A DNA stretch of 64,000 nucleotides. It comes from Phaeosaccion multiseriatum (Eukaryota; Ochrophyta, other classes). The stretch spans positions 3,100,001 to 3,164,000 of the forward strand of contig OZ218952.1 in the NCBI GenBank assembly GCA_965112735.1, read 5' to 3'. A program made the translations under genes and the position numbers. The notes beneath the pieces were generated by a model, which was not told the DNA's origin, ran no database searches, and saw nothing but the letters and a program-made list of their open reading frames with translations. Below, piece after piece: positions 1 through 9,925 of the stretch (position 1 is the first letter of the stretch; every line of letters begins with the position of its first letter).

Positions 1-14
1 CCTTTTTCTCTCTC

Positions 15-422
15 ATTACGTCTCTCTCTCCCCTCCCTCTCTTTTTTTCTCCTTCTTTTCTCTCTCTCCCTCCTTCCGTCCCTCCGTCCCTCCCTCCCTC
101 CGTCCCTCCCTCCCTCCGGCCCTCCTTCCATCCATCCCTCCCTCCCTCCCTCCCTCCCTCCCTCCCTCCCTCCCTCCCTCTCTCCCTCCCTCCCTCCCTC
201 CCTCCCTCCCTCCCTCCCTCCCTCCCTCCCCACTCCATCCCCACTCCCTCCCCACTCTCTCCGTCCCTCCCTCCCTCCCTCCCTCCCTCCGTCTTTCTCT
301 CCCTCCGTCCCTCTCTCCCTCCGTCCTTCTCTCCCTCCTTCCCTCCCTCTTTCCCTCCCTCCGTCCGTCCCTCCCTCCCTCCCTCTCTCCCTCCCTCCCT
401 CCATCCCCACCCCATCCCCCAG
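15..422. repeat. (CCCT/CCTC)n microsatellite in a PCCA intron
   Basis: A long, almost pure pyrimidine run of CCCT/CTCC units with a few CCGT and CCAT variants. It ends in a pyrimidine tract and an AG directly before the first recognisable coding exon, so it serves as the 3' part of an intron. The reverse-strand open frame rich in Gly, Arg and Glu is a by-product of the repeat. Confidence 0.85.
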
Positions 423-1238
423 GCCATGACCTCATCATGTGTGGTGCTGTCCATCACGTGGCCGTACGCACTCCTCGAGAGCACTCCCTGAGCATGCACA
501 TGCTTCCCCCTGTGGTGGAAGATCATTCGAAGGTTTTGCGATGTCCCATGCCCGGGAAGGTCATCAGCGTGGCAGTTACGGTGAGGGGGCGAGAGAGAGG
601 GAGGGGGGGGAGGGAGAGAGAGAGATTGAAGAAAGAAAGGGGAGAGACCAAGAGTGGGGGGGAAATTCTTCTTTTCGCATCGACTGAGACGTATATCCTG
701 CTCCTTCGCTCCCTCCCTCCCCTAGCATGGACACGTAGGACAAATACAACCTCGCATAAGCGCACCCGACCTTTGGACATACACCCTCCTTCTCTTCACC
801 GCATCCGTCCACCCACACTCCATGTCTATGTATGACTTGACCATCTATCCATCCTATGTATCTATCCATATATGTATCTATCCATCCACCTACCTATCCA
901 TCTTTATTTTCCATCTATCCATCTATTTCTCTACATATCTGTGTATCTATCCCTCTATCTCTCTATGTATCTGTCTATCTGTCTATCTACCTATATCTCT
1001 CTCTATCTTCAACCCTGTTTTCACGTGCTCATACCATCCTATCCTTCTTGACATGGGACAGGAGGGAGAGAGTGTGGAAGACGGGCAGGAGCTGGCGGTG
1101 GTGGAGGCCATGAAGATGCAGAACGTGCTCAGGGCCCAGCAGAGGGGCAGGGTGGACAAGGTGCGCTGCAAGGCCGGGGACACGCTCAAGGTGGACGCCG
1201 TCATGATCGAGTTTGACTTCCACCATGAGGAGGATTAG
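423..1238 (+). CDS. PCCA: Propionyl-CoA carboxylase alpha subunit, C-terminal end (5' partial)
   Basis: Last two exons (423-580 and 1062-1238, phase 0 between them) of a biotin-dependent carboxylase. The first encodes the segment leading into the biotinyl domain, including VVEDHSKVLRCPMPGKV. The second encodes the biotinyl (BCCP) domain with the biotin-attachment lysine in EAMKMQN, then KAGDTLKVDAVMIEFD and a stop. The joined boundary resembles propionyl-CoA carboxylase alpha (human VKPGDAVAEGQE) more than acetyl-CoA carboxylase. In known organisms the enzyme carboxylates propionyl-CoA in mitochondria, for odd-chain fatty acid and branched amino-acid breakdown. The catalytic biotin carboxylase part lies left of the window. 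The intron 581-1061 holds a CTAT/CCAT-type microsatellite (about 840-1010). Methylcrotonyl-CoA carboxylase alpha is the main alternative. Confidence 0.85.
840..1010. repeat. Imperfect TATC/CATC tetranucleotide repeat in a PCCA intron
   Basis: Interspersed CTAT, CCAT and CTGT units between the last two exons of the carboxylase gene. No conserved reading frame is visible. Confidence 0.7.
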
Positions 1239-1600
1239 AGCCTTATCTGTGGATAGTGTTCTGTGTCGGATCCGTTCCTCACTCGACGAGAGACGTCCGC
1301 TGGGCTCCTGTCTTCCGAGTCTCCATGCTCTTCAGTGATGACTATTCTAAATTGTTCAAATAGCACCGCGCCCCTGTCAAGTCAGCTAGCGAGGCCTTGA
1401 TGGGGCCAGAGCAGAAGGTGACCCCGGTGGCCACACTCACTTGTTCTCCTGACTTTCACCCTCCTCGTCATCACCATTGCTCCGTCTCGAGAAAGCCGAG
1501 AAGAGAAGAATTGGATGGGAATGAGGGAGGAATCATCCCTTGGTCTTTGAGCATGGCTGTCTGCTCTTCTAGTAGTACGCTACCTCCAAACACTTGTGTA
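1239..1600. other. Spacer after PCCA; left edge of the inverted duplication not resolved
   Basis: Follows the PCCA stop codon. The window's right end pairs with position 1601, so the homologous partner of this stretch lies outside the window and the left limit of the duplicated arm cannot be set. On the minus strand a reading frame runs from an acceptor-like TTGCAG near 1637 to a stop at 1471 and could be an exon, but nothing in it is recognisable. Confidence 0.4.
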
Positions 1601-2100
1601 ATGTGTCCAACTTCGACATTCTTGCCTTGTCCTGCAAGGGCATCAGAATACACGCATAGTCACAGCCACGCCGATAGTCGTGCTGTCGATACCTTCAGAC
1701 ATCGCATCCGTAGCTGTCGTGTCAGCGCCACTGATGATCGTACCCTCGCAAAAAAGTACCTCCTTTGCCTCCACCGCAGTCTTCTCTCTGCATGGGCCTG
1801 ACCTTAGCCCGCTTGGCCTGCTGCCCTCTCACCCAAGGTCGCCGCTGCCTGCCTGCGATTCTCCACCCACTAAAGAGCCATCCGCTGATTGTCCGGCCTT
1901 TCCAACCTCGCTCCGCACCATCACGTTACGCAAGGTGGTCCGTCGCAAGCCGTTCCGTCATTTCTTCCACCGGAAAGCGCACTCGGTTTTTTCACACATG
2001 TGAGAGCCGCTCGCTCTCCGTCAAGTTCCCCTTGCTCCAACGTCTCGCCTGCAAGCCCACGAAGGCTCCGCACCTGCTTGACGTCCAGAATCTTCAGTCT
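1601..2100 (-). other. Segment conserved between duplicated arms; possible spliced exons, coding status unclear
   Basis: The counterpart is 63480-64000 on the plus strand. Both copies hold open frames on both strands, but none is clearly the real one. On the strand that continues from the membrane-protein gene, the right copy reads through 97 codons from 63668 while the left copy meets a TGA where the right has GCG. That TGA lies in a GGGTGAGAGG context that could instead be a splice donor. A good acceptor (CTGATGCCCTTGCAG) at about 1637-1651 precedes a frame ending at 1471. It may be a third short gene, the 3' UTR of the membrane gene, or a decayed gene. Confidence 0.35.
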
Positions 2101-2127
2101 CTTCCTCTCCGCGTATCACTGCTAGCT

Positions 2128-2661
2128 TTACCATCGATTGCCGTGGCAGAAAACGCTCAGGGCGAAAATGACTGCAGGTATTCCAACCGGGCTCAGCAGC
2201 GCGATGCCGGTGTAGCGCAGCAGCAGCCGAAGAGTCTCGTCTGCCCGGTGCCTAACAACTCCTGCAGCGCCGATCAAGATCGGCACCGGATAGAGGAGTG
2301 CCCAGCAGACTATCAGGTTTGGGAGCAGCAAGTATTCAGTGCCGGGTGCATCGAAGGCCATGAAGCTCATCCCTGCCACCGTCGGCCAGAACACTGGTAT
2401 TGAGGCGAGCATCAGACCGTTCAGGATGAAGAGGGACCCTTTAATTGTTCTTTGGGTTCTGTTCATCGTGTTGAGCTGGCCCGAGCCCTGCACTTGAGTG
2501 TCGAGAATGACCTGCCCCCCCCTCCTTGTAAGCTGAAGCGGCAGCAGGCCAAGCTCGCCTTCACGGACGAGATTGCCAGTCTGTATTATGCCATGCCCAA
2601 GAGATGAGCGCAGAAGAAGAGCAAGAGGCAGAAGGAAGAAACAGAGCTTGCGTGATGCCAT
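2128..2661 (-). CDS. Small secretory-pathway membrane protein of unknown function, left copy
   Basis: An uninterrupted 177-codon frame starting at a true ATG. It begins with a clear signal peptide (basic MASRK, then a Leu/Phe-rich core, likely cut near SSLGHG). Three hydrophobic stretches follow, at about residues 72-92, 106-132 and 143-170, so it is probably a small integral membrane protein. I do not recognise the family. The paralogue at 62917-63462 is almost identical for residues 1-85 and the last 55, but about 35 residues between them (after GLMLAS, up to LLYPVP) are largely replaced. It is transcribed divergently from the His-rich gene, with about 130 bp between start codons. The same pairing in both arms suggests the two products are used together; that is inference. 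Confidence 0.75.
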   Translation of the reverse strand: MASRKLCFFLLPLALLLRSSLGHGIIQTGNLVREGELGLLPLQLTRRGGQVILDTQVQGSGQLNTMNRTQRTIKGSLFILNGLMLASIPVFWPTVAGMSFMAFDAPGTEYLLLPNLIVCWALLYPVPILIGAAGVVRHRADETLRLLLRYTGIALLSPVGIPAVIFALSVFCHGNRW

Positions 2662-2789
2662 GCTGTTGCTTTAATGAAGGTGCTTCATCAAAGTCTCACT
2701 TCACGGATTTCACAAATTCAATTTCACGACCAAGGTTGAAGTTTGAGTTTCAGTTCAATACCGTTCTCGTTCTCACATACGTTTTGAAG
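2662..2789. promoter_or_regulatory. Shared divergent promoter of the duplicated module, left copy
   Basis: Only 128 bp separate the two opposite start codons, so both promoters and 5' UTRs must lie here or overlap the genes. It is AT-richer than its surroundings. Its counterpart (62762-62916) shares a GAAACTCAAACTTCAA-type core. The left copy has about 27 bp near the membrane-gene start that are absent from the right. Confidence 0.55.
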
Positions 2790-3896
2790 ATGGACATCGC
2801 CCCCCTTTCGATGAACACGCGCTTGGCCGCTCTCCACGCATCGCTGGACGCTGACCCCGAGGCCTCTGACCTCCTCCGCTCCGCCACCGCGACTCTGGAG
2901 GACAGCTTCGGGCTAGGCCTGACCCCCACTCAGCTGTGGCGCTTCCTTCGCCTCGTGCAGCTGCCGGTGTGTCGCCTGAAGGGCGCTCAGCTGATAAAGG
3001 GGCAGCAGCTCAAGGAGGCGATGAAAGTCGCCGCCGACTTTCCAGTGGAGGAAGGTTCCTGGGGCTGGTGCGGAGACGGCATGGAGAATGACAACGCCGC
3101 CACGTCTCTGCTCTCTGTGCTCGTCAAGGGCATGGGTGGCGGGGTGCACAGCAACATCGAGGCGCTGACTCTCCTCCAGGCCCTTAAGGTGCTCCCCAGG
3201 CGCTTGGCCAATCTGGGGCTCATCGAGAAGGAGAAGCTAAGAGACTTCCACCGCTTCGCTCTGCGCTGCACTCAACACGGAGGAGGAGCTCGGCAGGGAG
3301 GATGCCGCGGCCATGACCGTGGAGCACCCCGCCGTGCCGTCCGGTGTGGCCGCGCCAGGCTTCGGAAAGGTGGCCACCCCCGCCACCCCCACCCGCACGC
3401 TGGTGACATGGGGCTAGGCAATTCGTTGGAGCACATGAGCCTCAACGATGGCCCCCCTCACCACCACCCCCGTGGACCTGAAGGAAGGGGAGGCGGAAGA
3501 CATGGCACCCCCCCCCACCCGCACCGCCACCCCCACGGAGGTCCTGACGCTGACATGGGGCTGGAGAACATGAGCCTCAACGATGCCCCCCTCAGGGACA
3601 GGGATGGCCCCCCTCCTCACCACTTCCCCCATGGGCCTGGAGGAAAGGGAGGCGGAAGGCATGCCCACCACCCCCACCCCAATGGGGAGGGTATGGTGGA
3701 CATGAATGGCCCCCCGCACCGCCACGGAGCCCCGCACGGATATGGCCCGCACGGACACGGCCCTGGAGGAAAGGGGGGCGGGAGGCATCACCACTCCCAC
3801 CCCCACCCCCATCCCCATGGAGAGGGCATGGATGACATCGACGGACCCCCGCACGGCCCCGGAGGAAGGGGGAGGCGGGGATGGCACCAAGTCTGA
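2790..3896 (+). CDS. His/Pro/Gly-rich protein of unknown function, left copy
   Basis: A 368-residue single-exon frame. Residues 1-165 form a Leu/Ala-rich, probably helical domain (LAALHASLDADPEASDLL, TPTQLWRFLRLVQLPV, LLSVLVKGMGGGVHSNIEAL, LIEKEKLRDFHRFALR) with no family I recognise. The rest is low complexity, with imperfect repeats built from HPHPHGG, GPGGKGGGRH and DMGLENMSLND units. Dense His suggests metal binding, unproven. The chosen ATG at 2790 is the first in frame outside the neighbouring gene. The open frame extends upstream to 2604, but that part lies antisense to the membrane-protein gene. The right copy starts 20-odd residues further upstream and is longer (about 490 residues) through extra His-rich units. 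An AATAAA lies near 4124. Confidence 0.7.
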   Translation: MDIAPLSMNTRLAALHASLDADPEASDLLRSATATLEDSFGLGLTPTQLWRFLRLVQLPVCRLKGAQLIKGQQLKEAMKVAADFPVEEGSWGWCGDGMENDNAATSLLSVLVKGMGGGVHSNIEALTLLQALKVLPRRLANLGLIEKEKLRDFHRFALRCTQHGGGARQGGCRGHDRGAPRRAVRCGRARLRKGGHPRHPHPHAGDMGLGNSLEHMSLNDGPPHHHPRGPEGRGGGRHGTPPHPHRHPHGGPDADMGLENMSLNDAPLRDRDGPPPHHFPHGPGGKGGGRHAHHPHPNGEGMVDMNGPPHRHGAPHGYGPHGHGPGGKGGGRHHHSHPHPHPHGEGMDDIDGPPHGPGGRGRRGWHQV

Positions 3897-4420
3897 GGAA
3901 GCTGGACTTCCCCCTCACGGTGAATGCAGCTGTAACGAGGTTGTTCCTGGCTTACGAAACAGGACAAACAACACACATCGAACAGAAACTGCACTCAAGA
4001 GGGGGCATTAATTACTTGTTCGTCAAGTGAAATACCCAACAACGACACTGTTTGGAAGCTTTTGCGGCGACAGTAGTAGTAGTAGAGTAGTAGGGGAAAG
4101 GGAGAGGGCGCGGGGGATTTGTAAATAAACAAAGGAAAAAGAAAAAAAAGGTCACAACACTAAACCAATACTTAACACACGATTAGCACCACACCACCTC
4201 GTCCAACTCGTTTCTACATACATACATGACCCCTGCAAGACGGTCAGAGTCGTGGCCGCCTCTCTCGAGCTAGTCCCTTAATCTGCACGAGCTAGACACA
4301 AAAACATGCTCCTCGATGACCACGACTTGGCCCATCCCTATTGGTCCTCCTCAAAATGTCCACGAGCTAGGCCCATATCCATCTTTCATTGCTCCTCCTC
4401 TTGAATGTCCACGAGATGTC
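3897..4420. other. Spacer between convergent 3' ends
   Basis: Lies between the stop of the His-rich gene (+) and the stop of the R3H gene (-). The first 70 bp keep weak similarity to the sequence beside the right arm. An AATAAA near 4124 fits 3'-end formation of the plus-strand gene. No other gene is visible. Confidence 0.5.
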
Positions 4421-4693
4421 CTATTGCTCCTCTTCAATGTCCACGAGCACAGCGGGTATGTCCTCCACATGCTCAGGCACCACGACCCATGTATTGGGAG
4501 ACACCACCACCCACGACGACTCAGAGGCCGCCCATTGCTGCGCCTCTGCAGAGACACTAGCTGCTGCTGTTGCTGCTGCTGCTGGTGGTGTTGCTGGTGC
4601 CGTTGGGGTTCTTGTTGTTGTTGTTGTTGTTGTTGCTGTTGTTGTTGTTGCTGTCGTCGTCGTTGTTGTCGTTGTTGTCATTGTTTCTGCTTT

Positions 4694-4727
<34 letters not shown>

Positions 4728-6078
4728 GCTGCTGCTGCTGCTGGTGGTGGTATTGTTGCTGGTCCTGGCGTTGCCGCTGCTGCTGTTGCCCCGCTTACAC
4801 GAGGAGCGGCATCACCAATCCCCCTCTCACCACCGGATCCAGACACAGCAGGAGAGGCACGGACACAGCGCGTGGTCAGGACGAACTCTGACACAGAGAG
4901 ACCTTCCAAAGCGCCCTCTGCGCCCCCTTCACTGTCTTGTCCTCCCCTCTTCTTCCCGCCCTGTCTGACGCGCACAATTCTGTTGGCTCCTTCGTCCACG
5001 CTGCTGGAGGAGAGGCCATAGAACTGGCACACGGCGTGCAGCAATAGACGGTGGAAGGGGCTACTGCTGAGCGTCACGCGAAGGACTCCGTCGTCGCCCA
5101 CCTCAGGTCTCTCCGTTGCGCAGCTCAGCTCGGGCCACAGGGATGCAGAGACAGGGCCAGGTTGCTGTCGCAGGGGGGGGCATTAAAGTCGGTGTGGTTT
5201 CGTTAGGATATGAGGTAATAACGTACATGAACAAGGGGTACAGAAAGACGAGTATGTTGATTTGATTGTGCAATTGCATGGCATGCGTTTCTTCTCATTT
5301 CCTTTCCCCACACTCACAGCCGAGGCCTTCAAGTAGAGCACGACCAGGCTTTCCATCTCCTGAACTACGAGCTTGAGCGTCTCCCGCTTCAGAGCCTTGA
5401 CGAGAAGCTCCCTCAGTCGGCGCTCCACCTGCAATGTCGGAGAGAGAGAGAAGCAGCACACACAATAAGGATTAGCCGAAAAAAGACAAGGAATCCCCTC
5501 CTCCTCTCTGGTTCGTCACGCCACAAGCCTCAAGAGCTGACCCTCCTCACCTGCATGAGTCTGCTCTCGGCCGCTGCCCAGCATGTGCGGCCATACATGG
5601 CGGCGTCTCTCTCGGGGTTGGCGGGTGGCCTATACCCTCCCCTCACAAGGTCTCTGAGGCCTGCGTGACTGTCGTCACCAAGCAAAGTACCCAGGCTGCT
5701 GCTCCACGACAGGTGCGGCTGCGAGGAGCGGTCCTCCCCGTCCTCCGTCTCCCTCTGCAGGGAGCATACAAAGTCGTGGTGTGCGTATCTTCGATCCCTT
5801 CTCTTGCCGCAATAGGCGCCGTTCTCGTTCTGTTTCCAGACCCTTCTTCCCACGAAGGTCTCCGGCCTGTTTCAATGGTGAGGGGATAAGAATGAGCGGA
5901 TGCTGGACAGAAGGGAAAAGAGAGTCGATGTGGCGTACCTCTTCTTCTTCCTCGGCTGCAGCGAGAGCCCAGCAGTAGGAGGAGGAGAAGGAGGAGGAGG
6001 AGAAATAACAACGTGTGGAACCTCTATTGCCCCAGCATCACCCACCCCAGGAGAGATGGTCGACGAGGGCGAAGACAT
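4421..6078 (-). CDS. R3H-domain nucleic-acid-binding protein
   Basis: Four exons join in frame: 6078-5939, 5866-5551, 5428-5318 and 5164-4421 (about 436 residues). The start is a true ATG. The N-terminal part is Pro-rich, then basic (SLQPRKKKRPETFVGRR), followed by a charged helical segment (VERRLRELLVKALKRETLKL). This resembles the R3H-associated region found with R3HDM4-type proteins. The R3H motif is in LRVTLSSSPFHRLLLHAV, with the Arg-x3-His pair in RLLLH followed by FYGLSSSS. R3H domains bind single-stranded nucleic acids. After it comes a long Ala/Thr-rich tail encoded by GTT/GCT repeats (about 4560-4790). It is convergent with the His-rich gene and codirectional with the AdoMet decarboxylase upstream. 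The family call is firm for R3H and tentative for the R3HDM4 relation. Confidence 0.75.
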
Positions 6079-6622
6079 CGTTCAATCCGGGTAGTGCGGC
6101 GCAGCAGGGGGGGGAGAGCAGCCAAGGGGGTGGCCTGAGAGCAAGAAGAAAGGGCTTTATAGGGAAAAGGAAAAGGAGTCAATTTTCTTCGTTGACATAA
6201 TTTTGAAAACCACCTGCGCTGGTCGCGGCTCGGTCCGATGTCTTGCGGACGTGTTTAAGTAATTAAGCAGAAACACAGCAAACACACCCCGCACGTTGTG
6301 TAGCATCATTCAGGAACGGGCCTCATCGACAGCCCCAGCTGCCGTTGCTCCGCCGCCACTCGCACTACCGTGTGCCCCCCTCCCTTTCCCCCCATCCCCT
6401 CGTTCCAGCCCCTAGGCTGAGCCCTTGTGAACCCTCCTTCCGGGTCCGTTTCCCCGGAGCCTGCGTCCGTCAAAGGCAGAAAGGCTGCTCTTTCCTCTAG
6501 TTCTCCCCCCCTCTTCAAATCTAATAATACTGGTAGTCATTCTTGGTCTAAAAGCCACCCCCCCCCCCTCCCCTACTGCTTGGCGTCGCCTACTGCCAAA
6601 ACATCACCCCACCACACTATTA

Positions 6623-6655
<33 letters not shown>

Positions 6656-6727
6656 CTGCTGCATCGCCCTCTCGACCCCTCGCACACCCATGACGAGAGC
6701 GACCCCCGTCCCCGACCGCCCTCCCCG
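6079..6727. other. Spacer: AdoMet decarboxylase 3' side and R3H gene promoter
   Basis: Separates two minus-strand genes. It contains a GCT/GTT repeat (about 6620-6662) and a C-run but no supported reading frame. Confidence 0.45.
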
Positions 6728-8440
6728 CTACACAATCGTCATGCTTCTCTGGCGTGCCAGCGCCCTCTTCTCCCCTCCGCTGCTGAGGCCACTCTCCAGG
6801 CTGTAGGTGGACATCATAAGGCAGCAATCCCCTTCCACCTTGGTGTAGTTCATGGAGGTGCGGCGATACACACTGCTCCCCCTCTGCAGCGTGGTGCTCT
6901 CAAAAGGGTTCTCCCCAATGGTCTTGAGCCCCGCCTCATCCGCCAACATGGTCATGACAAACCTCCTCGGCTTGAACACGTTGAGCACGTTGTTGATAAT
7001 GCCTCGGTAGCTTTTAAACGGGTTGTTGGTCTCGAAACTCGCGTAGCTGCAGCTCTCCTCTGGGGTAACATGCACCGTGTAGTAAGAGTCATACTGGATG
7101 GCGTTCATGCTGTAGCCGCACGGTTCAAAGGCGCAGTCGTCCATCTTTGCCCCGGGTACTAGGTTGATGATGCCACTCTTCTCTGACATGTCTCTTCCTG
7201 TGGGACAATTCTTTTTGTAAAACACTTCGGACACCTCCTCCCCCATGTCGAACATCATCAGATTGAGCGTGCGGTCCGTGTCGGTTATGGCATAGTCCGG
7301 TCTGTCGCATTTGTCGGCGACATACACGAACCAATGGTCCCCTGTCACCGGTCCCAATACATAGCCAGCCCCGTTGAGCCGCTGGGACAGGTGAGAGTGG
7401 GCACGCAGGTACCCCAACTCCTGCTCAAAAGAGCTGTGTGGGAAGAGCTGATCACCGGGGAAGGTGAGGTTCTTACGACTGTACCCCAGCCACTCCAGCT
7501 CCATCCCGAGGTCCGCCGCGGCGAAGCGGAGGAGGGTGGAGATGCAGCGCAGGAGAGTGGTGGTGCCGCACGTCTTGATGAGCAGCTTGTGCGTGTACAC
7601 AAAGAGACTGCTCTCGGATAGCACGTAGGCATCGAGGTGATCGTTGGAGATGGAGCTGATGATGGTGCACTTGGCTTGCTTGAGCACCTTGTCCAGCTGC
7701 TTGCGCGTGAGCTCACGGCAGCCTCGGCTGCTGCCGACAGAGGGCTTGAACAAAACCTACTCAAGTAAGCACGACGGACGGCAGGCAGAGCATTGGCAAG
7801 GGAAGTGAGCTTAGGAAAGGGGGTGAGGGACAGGCAAGAACAATGCGAGCGCCTGCAGCAGTACGCAGCCAAGAGAACTTTCCAGAGAAGAGCAATTTTT
7901 AAGACTCTGGCCGTTCTTTCTCTCCCCCCCCCCCCTTGCTTAGTGGCTTGTGCTCCACGCATCCCCTCCGCACAAGCCATACATACCCTCCGTCCTCACC
8001 TCCAGGGTCTTCTCCGGCCCTTCAAAGCACCCGGTGTAGGGCGGGTGCTCCTCGTCCCCGTCTGCGTCCTCTACTTCCTCTCCGCCATCGCTGCTCTCGC
8101 TCGACGACAGCGGCAAGTCATCTCCACAAGCAGTGCTTGGGCTCCTTCTGACCCCTCCCCCGTTCAGACCCCCGTTCGTTTCCATTAAGCTGGAGCTCCT
8201 GCTGCCCCTCACCCCGTTGACGCCCACCGCCGTTTCCATTTCCGAGTCGGAATGCGCACCCCCGTGCGCCTCGCTACCCGCCGGCCCTTCCCCGTCGCCA
8301 TTGTGGCTGGGCCTGCTACCGATGCTGCTGCCATTCAGGTGCAAGCTATTGTCCAGCTCGGAGGTGGCGCCGTCATCGGAGGTCATGACCACCTCCTCTA
8401 GAGCCTTGGGCCCGGTCATGAACGTCGTCAGGTCCATCAT
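6728..8440 (-). CDS. AMD1: S-adenosylmethionine decarboxylase proenzyme
   Basis: Two exons (8440-8000 and 7756-6728, phase 0) give about 489 residues. The enzyme decarboxylates AdoMet to supply aminopropyl groups for spermidine and spermine. Family hallmarks are present: FEGPEKTLEV at the core start; the self-cleavage site in YVLSESSLFVY, where Glu-Ser cleavage makes the pyruvoyl cofactor; KTCGTT with the active-site Cys; and the FEPCGYSMNAI and YYTVHVTPEESCSYASFE segments. Relative to animal and plant enzymes (about 330-390 residues) there is an N-terminal extension of about 130 residues, rich in Ser, Gly, Glu and Asp, all in exon 1. The start is the first ATG (ATGATGGAC) in frame; the open frame continues upstream to 8485 but without another ATG. 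The head-to-head neighbour is LSM14. Confidence 0.93.
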
Positions 8441-9205
8441 GCTTGCCTCTGTGCTGCCGGTTGCGCACACCCGCTTGTCTCTCACCCAACACCTCCTTTC
8501 CCCACAAGGGCGCCTCTATTGCCTCGGGATCACGTCCACGACGTAAAATATCCAAAATAAAACTTTGTCAGCGCCTGCAGCGGCGGCTCCAAGCCACGCC
8601 CTTGTTGTATCCCTTAGAAGACACCCATGCGCAAGCAGCACTGCAGGAGCTCTGACTGACGAGGGTGTTCAGATCATCCACGGTCAGCTCTCCAAGGCCA
8701 CTCTTGGTCAACATCAAGAACTTGCCGCAAGCAGGCTGGCCTCACCAGATTTGCGGCTTTGAAGTTGCGGGAAGCAGGTGGCAGAAGGACTACAAAGAGC
8801 CAAGTTCTCTCCCCCCCTGCTCAACGTGCACAAGCTTCTCTTTTAACGTGCAAAAAAAGCCTGTCTAATCAATCCTCCAATGCTCGGCCTTGTCTGTGAG
8901 AGAGACCGGTCGACGGCCTCCGATCAGAACGGGCTACGTTGCAGTGTAGGTCGGAGGAGAAACCCTTTTCCCCCAGGGGCCCGCCATCGCAAATCTCTCC
9001 TTGGAGGCGCCCAATAGCCTCTTTGTGAAGTGTGTTGCATAGCAGGGGTCTCGCTGGATTCCTCTGAAGGGAGAGACAGAAGAGGTGGTAGCAGCGGCAG
9101 CAGCAGCAGCAGCAGCAGCGGAAGCGGGAGGAGAAGAGAGCGTTTCAAGAGAGAAAAGAAGCCTGTAGTAGGCGGGTAGCAACCGAACAGCAAAAGAGAC
9201 ACAAC
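8441..9205. promoter_or_regulatory. Divergent intergenic region between AMD1 and LSM14
   Basis: 765 bp between opposite start codons, holding both promoters and 5' UTRs. A CAG/CAA-type repeat lies at about 9096-9121 in the presumed LSM14 leader. No core promoter element could be assigned with confidence. Confidence 0.4.
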
Positions 9206-9884
9206 ATGTCGGAGGCGCTGGTGGGCAGTAGGATCAGCCTCATCTCCAAGAAGGACATCCGCTATGAGGTTTGTGCTGCGTGTATGTGGCCCCCGGGATC
9301 GGCAGAAAAACCAATACTCAAGAGGGTATCCTTGTTGCACTTGCCGGGAACTTCCTCCAGTCCGCTCACTTCCGCTGCCTCGTTGCCCACCCCCGCATGC
9401 GTCCTTCTCAGGGTACTCTCTATAACATCAACACAACCAACGCCGAGGTGACTTTGACTGACGTCAAGTCTTGGGGTACAGAGGGCCGTAGTGAACCAGA
9501 GATCCCGCCCAAATCAGAGATTTACGCGAGCATCCTGTTTAGGGGACAGGACATCAAAGACCTGCACGTGCATGAGACGGTAAGTCCCCGGGTCATGGAG
9601 TCGTCCTTAGTCGCCCCCTCCCGCTCGCTTCAAACGCACATAACGTACTTTGCGGGAGAGGAAGGTAAGGACCTTGTTGAGCTCATTTCTTCGCCCACCC
9701 CTCTCGCGTCCCCCCCGCGCAGCCCAATGAGTCGAAACCAAACGTGGCGCCAGCCGGGCAAGCCCCCCCGCAACAGCAACAACCGCCGCCGCCGCAGCAG
9801 CAGCAGCAGCAGCAGCAGCCCCCACAGCAACAGCAACAGGTGCCACCTCCCCCACCTCCTCCTGCCCAGCAGCAGCACCAACAA

Positions 9885-9925
<41 letters not shown>

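Larger units (their letters stand above)
1601..3970. repeat. Left arm of a long inverted duplication
   Basis: The reverse complement of this segment recurs at about 61205-64000. Position 1601 pairs with base 64000, so the right copy continues beyond the window. Each arm carries the same three parts in mirrored order: a segment of uncertain coding status, a small membrane-protein gene, and a His/Pro/Gly-rich protein gene transcribed away from it. Identity is high over the coding 5' regions. It drops in the middle of the membrane protein and in the His-rich repeats, where the arms also differ in length. After the His-rich stop codon, similarity fades over about 70 bp. No terminal inverted repeats, target-site duplications or transposase were seen. 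Confidence 0.9.

Noticed and set aside
4316-5021. Long Cys-, Leu- or Val-rich frames on the plus strand
   Set aside because: They are translations of GTT/GCT repeats that encode the Ala/Thr tail of the R3H protein on the minus strand.
8373-8555. A 60-codon frame overlapping the AdoMet decarboxylase start, like a regulatory upstream ORF
   Set aside because: Its first codon is TTG and it contains no ATG, so there is no good reason to think it is translated.
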